Assembly: GCA_023423405.1 (NCBI GenBank)
Contig: JAFAFR010000008.1
Coordinates: 401,799 to 465,798 of the forward strand
Direction of reading: 5' to 3'
Source: Bacteroidota bacterium
Lineage (GTDB): Bacteria > Bacteroidota > Bacteroidia > Chitinophagales > Chitinophagaceae
DNA: 64,000 nt
Below are positions 25,326 to 33,573 of the stretch, piece by piece. The notes below the pieces were generated by a model. The model worked only from the letters and a program-made list of their open reading frames with translations, had not been told where the DNA came from and did no database searches. Position 1 is the stretch's first letter, and the number at the start of each line of letters is the position of its first letter. Position numbers and translations under genes: made by a program.

Positions 25326-26669
25326 ATGAAGCGAATTTTTCCTCTGATCATCTTACTGGTCTCTCTGTCACTGATCGGCATCATCGTGATCCAGGTTTCC
25401 TGGTTCCGCTCCATGCTGGTGGTGAAGGAAGACCAGTTGGCGGAAAAAGTAGTGAAGGCTATGGCTTCCACCGGCCAGGAACTGATGGAGCAGAAAGGCA
25501 CCCTGCCATCGCTGAAAAATCGCAGAACACGTCCCAATATCACCTGGCCTTCCGATCAGTTGATGATGGAATTGATGAAGCCCGCCACCATCAGCGAAAA
25601 ATTCACCACGTTTGAAGTAGAGGAAAAACTTCGCAAACATTTTAACGCGAACGGGCTCAGCGATACCCGCTTTGAATTTGTGATCAGCTCCGATGCCGGC
25701 GGATTCCTGAGTTATGATGAACTGCGTTCGCGCGGCTTTGACCGGGTAGTGGAAGATACCCTCCGTAACCGCCGCTTCGTATACCTGCTGCAGGTTCCCG
25801 CGGGCAGTAACCTTGAGGGACTGGTACCCGAAGAAGTGATGATGGTGGTGGTGCCCAACGTAAAACACATTGTATTCCGTGAGCTGCGCTGGATGCTGGC
25901 CGGGGCCATCCTGTTCACCATTATTTTGCTGGCTGCTTTTTATGTAACCGTGAGCGCCCTGCTGCGGCAGAAAAAACTGAGTGAGATCAAAAACGATTTC
26001 ATCAACAACATGACCCACGAGTTTAAAACGCCGCTGGCCACTATTTCGCTTGCCGTAGATGCGTTGCGAACAGAAAAAGTAGCGAACGACCGTGAGAAGG
26101 GCCAGTACTTCACCAGCATCATCAAGGAAGAAAACCGGCGCATGAACAAGCAGGTGGAAACCATTTTGCAGGCTGCGCTGATGGACCGGCAGGAGATACA
26201 GCTCAGCAAAAAGCCGGTGCATGTGCACGCCATTATAGAACAGGTGCTGGAAAACTTCGACCTGCAGTTGCAGAGCAAGGGGGGCCATGCCGATATCCAA
26301 CTGCAGGCAAAGAACGATGAAATACTGGCCGATGAAGTGCATTTCACCAACCTGATCAATAACCTGGTGGACAACGCCGTGAAATATTCAAAAGAAAACC
26401 TTCGGTTGAAGATCAGTACGGCGAACACCGGCCGCGGCATACAGGTCCGCATTGAAGACAACGGCATCGGCATGACCAAGGAAAGCGTCAAACGCATCTT
26501 TGAAAAATTCTACCGCGTGCATACCGGCAACCTGCACAATGTAAAAGGATTCGGACTCGGACTGAGTTATGTAAAAACCATTGTGGACGCCCACCACGGG
26601 AAAATAAAAGTGGAAAGCAGTCTCGGCAGGGGCACTTCCTTTATCATCGACATGCCGTTCAAATCCTGA
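25326..26669 (+). CDS. orphan membrane sensor histidine kinase
   Basis: The 447-residue protein has membrane helix 1 at residues 4-25, a periplasmic domain of about 165 residues, membrane helix 2 near 190-215, a HisKA domain with the H-box FINNMTHEFKTPLATIS, and a HATPase domain with N-box NLINNLVDNAVKYS, G1 box EDNGIGM and G2 box GFGLGLSYVK. No HAMP domain and no receiver domain are visible, and no response regulator lies next to it: the upstream gene is yqgE and the downstream gene queA, both on the other strand. Its partner must be encoded elsewhere. The stop abuts the convergent queA stop with no gap. Confidence 0.92.
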   Translation: MKRIFPLIILLVSLSLIGIIVIQVSWFRSMLVVKEDQLAEKVVKAMASTGQELMEQKGTLPSLKNRRTRPNITWPSDQLMMELMKPATISEKFTTFEVEEKLRKHFNANGLSDTRFEFVISSDAGGFLSYDELRSRGFDRVVEDTLRNRRFVYLLQVPAGSNLEGLVPEEVMMVVVPNVKHIVFRELRWMLAGAILFTIILLAAFYVTVSALLRQKKLSEIKNDFINNMTHEFKTPLATISLAVDALRTEKVANDREKGQYFTSIIKEENRRMNKQVETILQAALMDRQEIQLSKKPVHVHAIIEQVLENFDLQLQSKGGHADIQLQAKNDEILADEVHFTNLINNLVDNAVKYSKENLRLKISTANTGRGIQVRIEDNGIGMTKESVKRIFEKFYRVHTGNLHNVKGFGLGLSYVKTIVDAHHGKIKVESSLGRGTSFIIDMPFKS

Positions 26670-27914
26670 TCAGCTTTTCCAGAGCAGGGAGCCATCGCCA
26701 TAACTCAGGAACCGAAATTCATGCTCCAGCGCATACGTGTAAATCTTTTTCCAATCATCACCAACCAGTGAAGCTACCAATAGTAAAAGCGTGGACTGGG
26801 GTTGGTGAAAATTCGTAACCAGCGCCTTCACAGACCTGATCTCGTAGCCCGGCGCTATGAGCAAACGGGTTTTTGTACGCAAGAGCTCCATGCCTTCTCT
26901 TTGCATTTTTTCTCTCAACAATTGCAGTGCTTCCGCATAGGACAACGCGGGCGAAACGGGCTGCTGATAAGGATCCCATTGTTCTGTTTCGAGCGACTGC
27001 CATTTGCTTGGCGGATGCAGGGAAAGTTTGTACCCCATCCAGTAAAGACTTTCCAGCGTTCGCAGGCTGGTGGTGCCCACGGCGATGAGACGGTCGGCGC
27101 TGTTGATCAGTTCGTCCAGCGTGCGGAGGTTGACTTCTATCCATTCCGCGTGCATGTGGTGGTCTTCGATGGTGGCGGATTTCACCGGCTTAAAAGTGCC
27201 TGCACCCACATGCAGGGTAAGATAAGAAGCGGCGATCTCTTTTTGCGCCAGGCTCTCCAGCAACTGTGGGGTAAAATGCAGGCCGGCCGTGGGGGCGGCC
27301 ACCGAACCTTCCTGCAGGGCGTACACGGTCTGGTAACGGATGCGGTCGCTTTCTGTGGCGGCCCTTTTGAGATAGGGCGGAATGGGCATGGCCCCCGCCA
27401 CCTGCAGGATCTCCGCAAAACTGGCATCGGCCGGCTCCCACCGGAAAGTCACCAGGAAATTTTCTCCCTGGCGCTCCTTTAGCGATGCATATAATAAGGT
27501 GTGCCGGCCATCGGCGCTGTCCAATTCCATGCTGAGCTCGGCCTGGTTTTTCCATTTGGCCGCGCCGCCTACCAGGCAGCTCCATTCCACCGAACCGGTG
27601 CTGCCATAGGCCTGGGTGATATCGGCATAGGAGGGCCCGGGTTCGAGGCAGAATATTTCAATGCCGCCGCCGCTGGGTTTGCGAAAAAGCAGGCGCGCCT
27701 GCACCACTTTGGTATGGTTGAAGACGAGCCGGTAGCCGGTGGAAATTTCGTCCGGCAGGTGGTGGTAGTCGTTTTCGCGGATCTGTCCCTGGCGATACAC
27801 CAGCAATTTGCTCGCGGCCCGGTCGGGCAGCGGGAAGGAGGCGATCCTCTCTTCCGGGAGGGCATAGTTGAAATCGGCTATGGGCAAGGATTTGGGGTGC
27901 TGTCGGCCCGTCAT
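26670..27914 (-). CDS. queA: S-adenosylmethionine:tRNA ribosyltransferase-isomerase
   Basis: QueA moves the ribosyl group of SAM to preQ1 at the tRNA wobble position during queuosine synthesis. The 414 residues show the family landmarks DFNYALPEERIASFPLPDR at the N-terminus, VAAPTAGLHFTPQLLE, LHVGAGTFKPVKS and the C-terminal TNFHQPQSTLLLLVASLVG. At 414 residues it is somewhat longer than E. coli QueA, with extra sequence around 300-330 (LHPPSKWQSLETEQWD). It converges directly on the histidine kinase gene. Confidence 0.94.
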   Translation of the reverse strand: MTGRQHPKSLPIADFNYALPEERIASFPLPDRAASKLLVYRQGQIRENDYHHLPDEISTGYRLVFNHTKVVQARLLFRKPSGGGIEIFCLEPGPSYADITQAYGSTGSVEWSCLVGGAAKWKNQAELSMELDSADGRHTLLYASLKERQGENFLVTFRWEPADASFAEILQVAGAMPIPPYLKRAATESDRIRYQTVYALQEGSVAAPTAGLHFTPQLLESLAQKEIAASYLTLHVGAGTFKPVKSATIEDHHMHAEWIEVNLRTLDELINSADRLIAVGTTSLRTLESLYWMGYKLSLHPPSKWQSLETEQWDPYQQPVSPALSYAEALQLLREKMQREGMELLRTKTRLLIAPGYEIRSVKALVTNFHQPQSTLLLLVASLVGDDWKKIYTYALEHEFRFLSYGDGSLLWKS

Positions 27915-28011
27915 ACAAATGGTCTTTTGTTAATGCACATTGAATTCACATCAATTCACAGGAAATACACAGGTTCTGTTCCGCTCTTTGGTGGAAAACA
28001 GAGGCAAAAGT

Positions 28012-28040
28012 AGAACTACGGTGGCTTTGCGCGTAGTTCT
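28012..28040. repeat. perfect inverted repeat upstream of mraZ
   Basis: AGAACTACG (28012-28020) and CGTAGTTCT (28032-28040) form a 9-base-pair dyad around an 11-base loop. No T-run follows on either side, so it is not a standard terminator. It lies 42 bases upstream of the MraZ boxes in the 225-base region between queA and mraZ. Confidence 0.7.
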
Positions 28041-28081
28041 CCCATGTGGAAAAAATAAAGGTTCCAAAATTTTTCAGGTAA

Positions 28082-28106
28082 GTGGGAAAAAGTGTTATTT
28101 TGTGGT
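28082..28106 (+). promoter_or_regulatory. MraZ operator, three direct repeats at 10-base spacing
   Basis: GTGGG (28082-28086), GTGTT (28092-28096) and GTGGT (28102-28106) are separated by exactly 5 bases each (AAAAA and ATTTT). This matches the arrangement known for E. coli MraZ, which binds TGGGN repeats spaced by 5 bases. The last repeats overlap TATTTTG (28096-28102), a one-base-short version of the -7 promoter box, so MraZ binding would block its own promoter. The operator is 34 bases upstream of the mraZ ATG. Confidence 0.7.
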
Positions 28107-28139
28107 AATAAATGTCAAATAAAGGACGTTTACATATCG

Positions 28140-28601
28140 ATGAAAGGTTTTCTGGGCGAATACGAAGCGACGCTGGACGCCAAAGGGCGTTTCCTTCTCC
28201 CGGCAGGGCTGAAAAAGCAATTGCCGGAAGGAGCTTCCACCTTCGTCATCAACAGGGGCTTTGAGAAATGTCTCACCCTGTACCCCATGGAAAACTGGGA
28301 GCCGATATTCACCGGGATCAGCAAACTGAATGATTTTGACCCCAAAGTACGGGAATTCAGAAGGTATTTCCTGAACGGCGCCACAGAAGTGGAGCCCGAT
28401 ACCGCCGGAAGAATTCTCCTGCCGGGAAACCTGAAGGAACATGCAGGGCTGGACAAAGACATCGTGCTGGTAGCGGCTGTGAACAAAATCGAGATTTGGG
28501 ATGCGGTTAAATACAAACAGTTCTTTGAATCATTCTCACCGGAAGCTTTCAGCAGCCTGGCGCAGCAGGTGATGACCAACGCGGCGGATGCCGGTCAATA
28601 A
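28140..28601 (+). CDS. mraZ: transcriptional regulator MraZ
   Basis: MraZ has an AbrB-like double-psi barrel and regulates the dcw cluster, including its own promoter. The 153-residue protein has two SpoVT-AbrB repeats: FLGEYEATLDAKGRFLLPAG and later AGRILLPGNLKEHAGLDKD. Start ATG 28140 (MKGFLGEYE) is the family start; the frame extends upstream to 28092, but that is the operator region. The stop overlaps the rsmH ATG by one base (TAATG). It is the first gene of the 16-kb division cluster. Confidence 0.96.
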   Translation: MKGFLGEYEATLDAKGRFLLPAGLKKQLPEGASTFVINRGFEKCLTLYPMENWEPIFTGISKLNDFDPKVREFRRYFLNGATEVEPDTAGRILLPGNLKEHAGLDKDIVLVAAVNKIEIWDAVKYKQFFESFSPEAFSSLAQQVMTNAADAGQ

Positions 28602-29530
28602 TGGCAGCAAGGGAAAAAATACCCGAAGGTTACCATGTGCCGGTGCTGTTGCAGGAAAGTATGGATGCCCTCGCCATTGTGCCAAATGGTATTTATGTGG
28701 ACTGCACTTTTGGCGGCGGCGGACATGCCAGGGCTATTTTGGAGAAACTGGGGCCGGAAGGAAAACTCGTCGGGTTCGACCAGGACGCGGATGCGCGCCT
28801 GAACCTGCCCGAGGACGAACGCCTTCTTTTCATTCCCCACAATTTCCGGCACCTGTCGCGCTTTCTTCGCCTGCACCGGATCAACGCCGTCAACGGGATC
28901 CTGGCCGACCTGGGGGTGAGCAGCCACCAGTTCGACGAAGCAGAAAGGGGTTTTTCCACCCGTTTTGATGCGGAGCTCGACATGCGCATGGACCAGCGGG
29001 CGGAAAAAAAAGCGGCCGTCATCATTGCCGGTTATGCCGAGCAGGACCTGCACAAGCTCTTTGAGCGCTACGGGGAGGTGACCAATGCAAAAACCCTGGC
29101 GCGGACCATTGTTGCGCTTAGAGACAAAGTTCCGATGCACACTATCAGCCAGTTCAAAGCGGCGGTGAAGGAAGTGGTCAAAGGCAACCCGCACAAATAT
29201 TTTGCGCAGGTGTTCCAGGCGCTCCGCATCGAAGTGAACGATGAAATGGGAGCGCTGAAAGAAATGCTGGAACAGGCTCCGGGCCTGCTGGCGCCGGGTG
29301 GAAGAATCGCCATCATCACCTTCCATTCCCTGGAAGACCGTATGGTAAAGCAGTTCTTCCGCGATGGAACCACAGAACCGGCCATGGAAGAAAATCCTTT
29401 TGAGAACAGGAAGCCGGCCAACGAGTTGAAAGTGATCACGAAAAAACCCATTCTTCCTTCAGCGGAAGAAATGAAAATAAATCCAAGATCCCGGAGCGCC
29501 AAGCTGCGGGTGGCAGAAAAGAAGTTGTGA
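28601..29530 (+). CDS. rsmH: 16S rRNA m4C1402 methyltransferase
   Basis: RsmH (MraW) N4-methylates C1402 in the P-site of 16S rRNA. The 309-residue protein shows YHVPVLLQESMDAL at the N-terminus, the SAM motif VDCTFGGGGHARAIL, and the C-terminal FHSLEDRMVKQFFRD and RSRSAKLRVAEK segments typical of the family. Its ATG shares one base with the mraZ stop codon. It is the usual second gene of the dcw cluster. Confidence 0.97.
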   Translation: MAAREKIPEGYHVPVLLQESMDALAIVPNGIYVDCTFGGGGHARAILEKLGPEGKLVGFDQDADARLNLPEDERLLFIPHNFRHLSRFLRLHRINAVNGILADLGVSSHQFDEAERGFSTRFDAELDMRMDQRAEKKAAVIIAGYAEQDLHKLFERYGEVTNAKTLARTIVALRDKVPMHTISQFKAAVKEVVKGNPHKYFAQVFQALRIEVNDEMGALKEMLEQAPGLLAPGGRIAIITFHSLEDRMVKQFFRDGTTEPAMEENPFENRKPANELKVITKKPILPSAEEMKINPRSRSAKLRVAEKKL

Positions 29531-29563
29531 AATGTTAATGTCCTATTGAACTACCATGTGTGT

Positions 29564-29884
29564 ATGGAAAATGCCAATGCCAGAAAAAAAAGCCTGTTCA
29601 GGATCAACTACCAGTTGGTAGTAAAGAACCTTCCTTTTTTTCTGTTCCTGAGCGCACTGGCCGTGATCTATATCTATAACGGCCACTATTCCGATAAGAT
29701 CATTAAATCGATCAGCAGGACCAATACAGAATTGCGCGAACTGCAGTACGAGTACAAGACATTGAAGAGTGAAGTGATGTTCCGCAGCAAACAGACAGAA
29801 CTGGCCAGGGCAGTGGCTCCTATGGGATTGAAGGAGCTGGTGACGCCGCCGGTGATTTTGACCGACAGTACAAAGCATCAATAA
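29564..29884 (+). CDS. ftsL: FtsL-like cell division protein
   Basis: The 106-residue protein has a short basic N-terminus, one membrane helix (FFLFLSALAVIYIYNG) and a coiled-coil-like periplasmic part (ISRTNTELRELQYEYKTLKSE), the topology of FtsL. Sequence conservation in FtsL is low, so the call rests on topology and its place between rsmH and ftsI. The start is ATG 29564; an in-frame TTG at 29546 would add 6 residues. The gap to ftsI is 24 bases. Confidence 0.85.
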   Translation: MENANARKKSLFRINYQLVVKNLPFFLFLSALAVIYIYNGHYSDKIIKSISRTNTELRELQYEYKTLKSEVMFRSKQTELARAVAPMGLKELVTPPVILTDSTKHQ

Positions 29885-29908
29885 TAAAACAACCGAATCA
29901 AAGGTGCT

Positions 29909-32017
29909 GTGGAAGTAAAGCGCGACATATTATGGAGGGTGTACCTCTGTTTTCTGGGAATCGTTTTGCTCGCATGCTTTGTGTTGGGAAAAGCTCTTTA
30001 CATACAGAACGCAGAAGGAAATTACTGGAGAAGTAAAAGCGACAGCCTGCATACGCGCATCGTGAACCTCGACGCCGACCGCGGTACCATTTACAGCGCC
30101 GACGGAAATATGCTGAGCACTTCCATCCCTTATTTCAATATCTATATTGACTTTGGGGCGGAAGGCCTCCGTGAAAAGAACGGCCGCCGTTTCCGGGAGA
30201 ACCTCGACTCGCTGAGCTATAGCCTCGCTGCCCTGTTCCGTGACCAGGGCGCAAAAGCTTACCGCAACCAGTTGCTCGAAGGCTTTCGTAAAAAGAACCG
30301 TTACTATCCGCTGAAGAAAAACCTCTCCTTCGCTGTCTACCAGCAATTGCGCGAACTGCCGCTTATCCGGCAGGGCAGGAACAAAAGCGGGTTCATTGCA
30401 GAAGTGAAAAGCAAACGCATGAATCCCTATGGACTGCTGGCCAACCGTACCATCGGTTTGTCGCGCGAGAACGCACAGAATGTAGGCCTCGAAAGAACCT
30501 ACGACAGCCTGCTGAAAGGAGAAACGGGAAAGCGCCTCGTACGGTTTATTTCCGGCGGAGTGGCGGTACCGGTGGAAGGTTATGAAGTGGAGCCGGAGAA
30601 TGGAAGAGACCTGGTGACCACGCTCGATGTCAACATCCAGGACATTGCCGAAAATGCCCTGCTGAAAATGATGATCGAAAACGAAGCGGAGCAGGGCACC
30701 TGCCTGGTTATGGAAGTGGCAACGGGTAAGCTCAAAGCCATCGCCAACCTGGGTAAACGCGGAGAAGGGGAGTACTGGGAAGACCTGAACTACTCCATCC
30801 GCGCCACCGAACCGGGATCTACTTTCAAGCTCGCCACGCTGCTGTCTTTGCTGGAAGACGGAAAGGTCAATATCGCCTCCACCGTCAACCTCGACAAAGG
30901 TATGTGGCGGGTGAATGGCAGAACGGTGTACGACAGCGAACAGCATGGCCGGGAGGAAGTAACGGTGCAGCAGGCTTTTGATCTCAGCAGCAACGTGGGA
31001 ATGGCAAAACTCGCCACGCAGTTTTATGCAAAGGACCCGATGACCTATGTCAATCACCTGCGCAAACTGCGCCTGCACGAATTTTCCGGTGTTGACCTGG
31101 TAGGCGAAAACCACCCGGTCATCAAAACGCCGAAATCGCGCACCTGGAGCGCCACCTCGCTTCCCTGGATGGCTTTCGGATACGAAGTGCTGGTGAGCCC
31201 GCTGCAAACACTGATGCTGTACAACGCAGTGGCCAACGACGGAAAAATGATGCGGCCCTACCTCGTGGAAGAGATCCGGAAAGGCGCTGAACTGATCCAG
31301 CACAATGAACCGGAAATAATAGTGGACAAGATCTGCAGCGAAGCCACCTTAAAGCAGTTGAGAACCTGCCTGCAGTCGGTGTTGACGAATGGAACGGGGA
31401 AAGCTTTGCAGACGCCCTTCTACAGTATCGCCGGAAAAACAGGAACAGCGCTGGTAGCCAATGGCAACCGCGGTTATTCCGATCACATTTACCAGAGTTC
31501 TTTCGCCGGGTATTTCCCGGCCGATAAACCGATATACAGTTGCGTCGTGGTGATCAAAAACAAACCGCATGCAAAAAAATATTACGGAGGCGCAGTAGCG
31601 GGACCCGTGTTCCGCGAGATCGCCGATAAGCTCTTTGCCATTTCAGCGCAGGAAATACCTGCGGCCACTGCACAGCTTCCTGCAAAGGACAGCAGCGCCT
31701 ACGCTTTCAGCGGAGCCAGCCAGGATATGAAAACCGTATTGGGAAAATTGTCCTGGCCCTACAGCGACAGCAGCCTTTCTTCCGAATGGTCGCAGGTTGC
31801 CGCAGGCGCCGGCCAGGCAGCACAGCTTCGCGCCAGGAATATGGAAGAAGCGCTGATGCCCGACCTGCGCGGACTGGGGCTGAAAGATGCACTCTACCTG
31901 GTGGAACAGCGAAAGCTCAAACTGCAGGTGAAAGGAAAAGGAAAAGTGACAACGCAGTGGCCGGAACCGGGGCAGCCGCTCCGGAAGGAACAACCGGTGC
32001 AGATTGTATTGAACTGA
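29909..32017 (+). CDS. ftsI: penicillin-binding protein FtsI/PBP3 with C-terminal PASTA domain
   Basis: FtsI is the septal transpeptidase. This 702-residue class B PBP starts at a GTG codon, has one N-terminal membrane helix (LCFLGIVLLACFVLGKAL), the dimerisation-domain motif DADRGTIYSADGN, and the transpeptidase motifs SxxK in EPGSTFKLATLL, SxN in SSNVGMAKL and KTG in AGKTGTALV. After the catalytic domain, residues from about 645 form a PASTA domain (MPDLRGLGLKDALYLVEQ), which Bacteroidota PBP3 often carries but E. coli lacks. The stop overlaps murE by one base (TGATG). Confidence 0.95.
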   Translation: MEVKRDILWRVYLCFLGIVLLACFVLGKALYIQNAEGNYWRSKSDSLHTRIVNLDADRGTIYSADGNMLSTSIPYFNIYIDFGAEGLREKNGRRFRENLDSLSYSLAALFRDQGAKAYRNQLLEGFRKKNRYYPLKKNLSFAVYQQLRELPLIRQGRNKSGFIAEVKSKRMNPYGLLANRTIGLSRENAQNVGLERTYDSLLKGETGKRLVRFISGGVAVPVEGYEVEPENGRDLVTTLDVNIQDIAENALLKMMIENEAEQGTCLVMEVATGKLKAIANLGKRGEGEYWEDLNYSIRATEPGSTFKLATLLSLLEDGKVNIASTVNLDKGMWRVNGRTVYDSEQHGREEVTVQQAFDLSSNVGMAKLATQFYAKDPMTYVNHLRKLRLHEFSGVDLVGENHPVIKTPKSRTWSATSLPWMAFGYEVLVSPLQTLMLYNAVANDGKMMRPYLVEEIRKGAELIQHNEPEIIVDKICSEATLKQLRTCLQSVLTNGTGKALQTPFYSIAGKTGTALVANGNRGYSDHIYQSSFAGYFPADKPIYSCVVVIKNKPHAKKYYGGAVAGPVFREIADKLFAISAQEIPAATAQLPAKDSSAYAFSGASQDMKTVLGKLSWPYSDSSLSSEWSQVAAGAGQAAQLRARNMEEALMPDLRGLGLKDALYLVEQRKLKLQVKGKGKVTTQWPEPGQPLRKEQPVQIVLN

Positions 32018-33483
32018 TGGTGATACTACAGGACATACTTTACCAGGTGAAGATCCGTTCGGTGAACGGCAACCTGCAAACGCCGGTGGGCGGATTGCAG
32101 ATCGATTCCCGGAGAGTAGGTGAGCAGGACTGTTTTATCGCAACCAGGGGTGTGCAAAGCGATGGCCACCTGTTTATCGGCAAAGCCATTGCAGCAGGGG
32201 CCAAAAGCATTGTGTGTGAGCAGGTGCCGGAGCAAACAGAACCGGGCATCACTTATGTGGAAGTGGAAAACGCAGCGGCAGCGGCAGGTTGGATGGCCCA
32301 TCATTTTTACGGTGAACCATCGCGGCAACTGAAACTGGTAGGGGTGACCGGTACCAACGGAAAAACAACGGTCGCCACTTTATTATACAAGCTCTTTACA
32401 ACACTGGGGTACGATTGTGGTTTGCTGAGTACGGTGCAGAACCGGATTGCCGGGGAAGTCTACGAAGCAACACATACCACGCCCGACGCCATCAGCATCA
32501 ACGCGTTGCTGCGCAGGATGGTGGATGCAGGATGCCGCTTCGCTTTCATGGAAGTGAGCTCCCATGCCATTCACCAGCATCGCATCACCGGCCTGCAGTT
32601 TGCGGGTGGCGTGTTTACCAATATCACCCACGATCATCTCGACTACCACAAGAGTTTTGACGAGTACATCCGGGTGAAGAAAATGTTCTTTGACCAATTG
32701 CCCGCTTCGGCTTTTGCCATCAGCAACCTCGATGATAAAAGAGGACCGGTGATGTTGCAGAACACCGCTGCCGCCAGTCACTACTACAGCCTGCGCTCGG
32801 TAGCGGGGTTCAAGGGGAAGATACTGGAGAACGGTTTGTCGGGACTGCTGATGACCATCAACGACCAGGAAGTGCATTTTCGCCTCATCGGCGAATTCAA
32901 TGCCTACAACCTGCTGGCGGTATATGCAGTGGCCGTAAGCCTTGGCGAAGACAAACAGGAAGTGCTGCGCTGTCTCAGTATGCTGACCGGCGCGGAAGGA
33001 AGGTTCGAATATATCCTGTCGCCGGTGGATCGCATCCTGGGAATCGTGGACTATGCCCACACACCCGATGCACTGGAAAATGTGCTGAAAACGATCCGCC
33101 AGTTGCGCAAAGGAGATGAAAAGATCTTTACAGTAGTGGGTTGCGGTGGAGACCGCGACAAAACAAAAAGACCCGTGATGGCGCAGGTTGCCTGCGACCA
33201 CAGCGACAAGGCCATCTTCACTTCGGATAACCCCCGCAGTGAGGACCCCAACCAGATCCTGCGCGATATGGAAGCAGGGCTGAATACGGCGGGCCGCAAG
33301 AAATTTCTTTCTATCGCCGACCGGCGCGAGGCCATTAAAACGGCCCTCAGCCTGGCAGGCCCGGGCGACATTGTGCTGGTGGCGGGAAAGGGACACGAGA
33401 AATACCAGGAGATAAAGGGCGTGAAAAACCATTTCGACGACAAGGAAGAACTGGAAAACGCGATCGCTCTTTTAGGAAAATAA
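32017..33483 (+). CDS. murE: UDP-MurNAc-tripeptide synthetase (meso-DAP adding)
   Basis: MurE adds the third stem-peptide residue to UDP-MurNAc-L-Ala-D-Glu. The 488 residues include the ATP loop GVTGTNGKTTVATLL, the central segment FTNITHDHLDYH and the substrate-recognition motif DNPRSEDP; DNPR indicates meso-diaminopimelate rather than lysine. The start is ATG 32017, overlapping the ftsI stop; the frame is open long before it, but only inside ftsI. An 90-base gap with a small inverted repeat separates it from mraY. murF, usually next in E. coli, is absent. Confidence 0.95.
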   Translation: MVILQDILYQVKIRSVNGNLQTPVGGLQIDSRRVGEQDCFIATRGVQSDGHLFIGKAIAAGAKSIVCEQVPEQTEPGITYVEVENAAAAAGWMAHHFYGEPSRQLKLVGVTGTNGKTTVATLLYKLFTTLGYDCGLLSTVQNRIAGEVYEATHTTPDAISINALLRRMVDAGCRFAFMEVSSHAIHQHRITGLQFAGGVFTNITHDHLDYHKSFDEYIRVKKMFFDQLPASAFAISNLDDKRGPVMLQNTAAASHYYSLRSVAGFKGKILENGLSGLLMTINDQEVHFRLIGEFNAYNLLAVYAVAVSLGEDKQEVLRCLSMLTGAEGRFEYILSPVDRILGIVDYAHTPDALENVLKTIRQLRKGDEKIFTVVGCGGDRDKTKRPVMAQVACDHSDKAIFTSDNPRSEDPNQILRDMEAGLNTAGRKKFLSIADRREAIKTALSLAGPGDIVLVAGKGHEKYQEIKGVKNHFDDKEELENAIALLGK

Positions 33484-33529
33484 TTGGATCGAAGGATCCG
33501 GAACTTTTAGGACGGTTACAAACACAAAT

Positions 33530-33550
33530 CCACCGGCTGGACACCGGTGG
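33530..33550. repeat. inverted repeat between murE and mraY
   Basis: CCACCGG (33530-33536) and CCGGTGG (33544-33550) form a perfect 7-base-pair dyad around a 7-base loop, 24 bases before the mraY ATG. No T-run follows, so it is not a terminator; it could shape the mRNA between two operon segments. Confidence 0.5.
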
Positions 33551-33573
33551 TAAGCCAGAGACAACAGACCATC

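Noticed and set aside
29930..31303. A 457-codon open frame on the minus strand
   Set aside because: It lies entirely inside ftsI, has no recognisable domain and mirrors the codon bias of the real gene. Similar antisense frames over atpD, ftsA, pdhC and dnaX are rejected for the same reason.
31786..32016. Longer N-terminus for MurE
   Set aside because: The extension is Arg/Ala-rich and lies inside ftsI; the ATG at 32017 overlaps the ftsI stop as expected for coupled genes.
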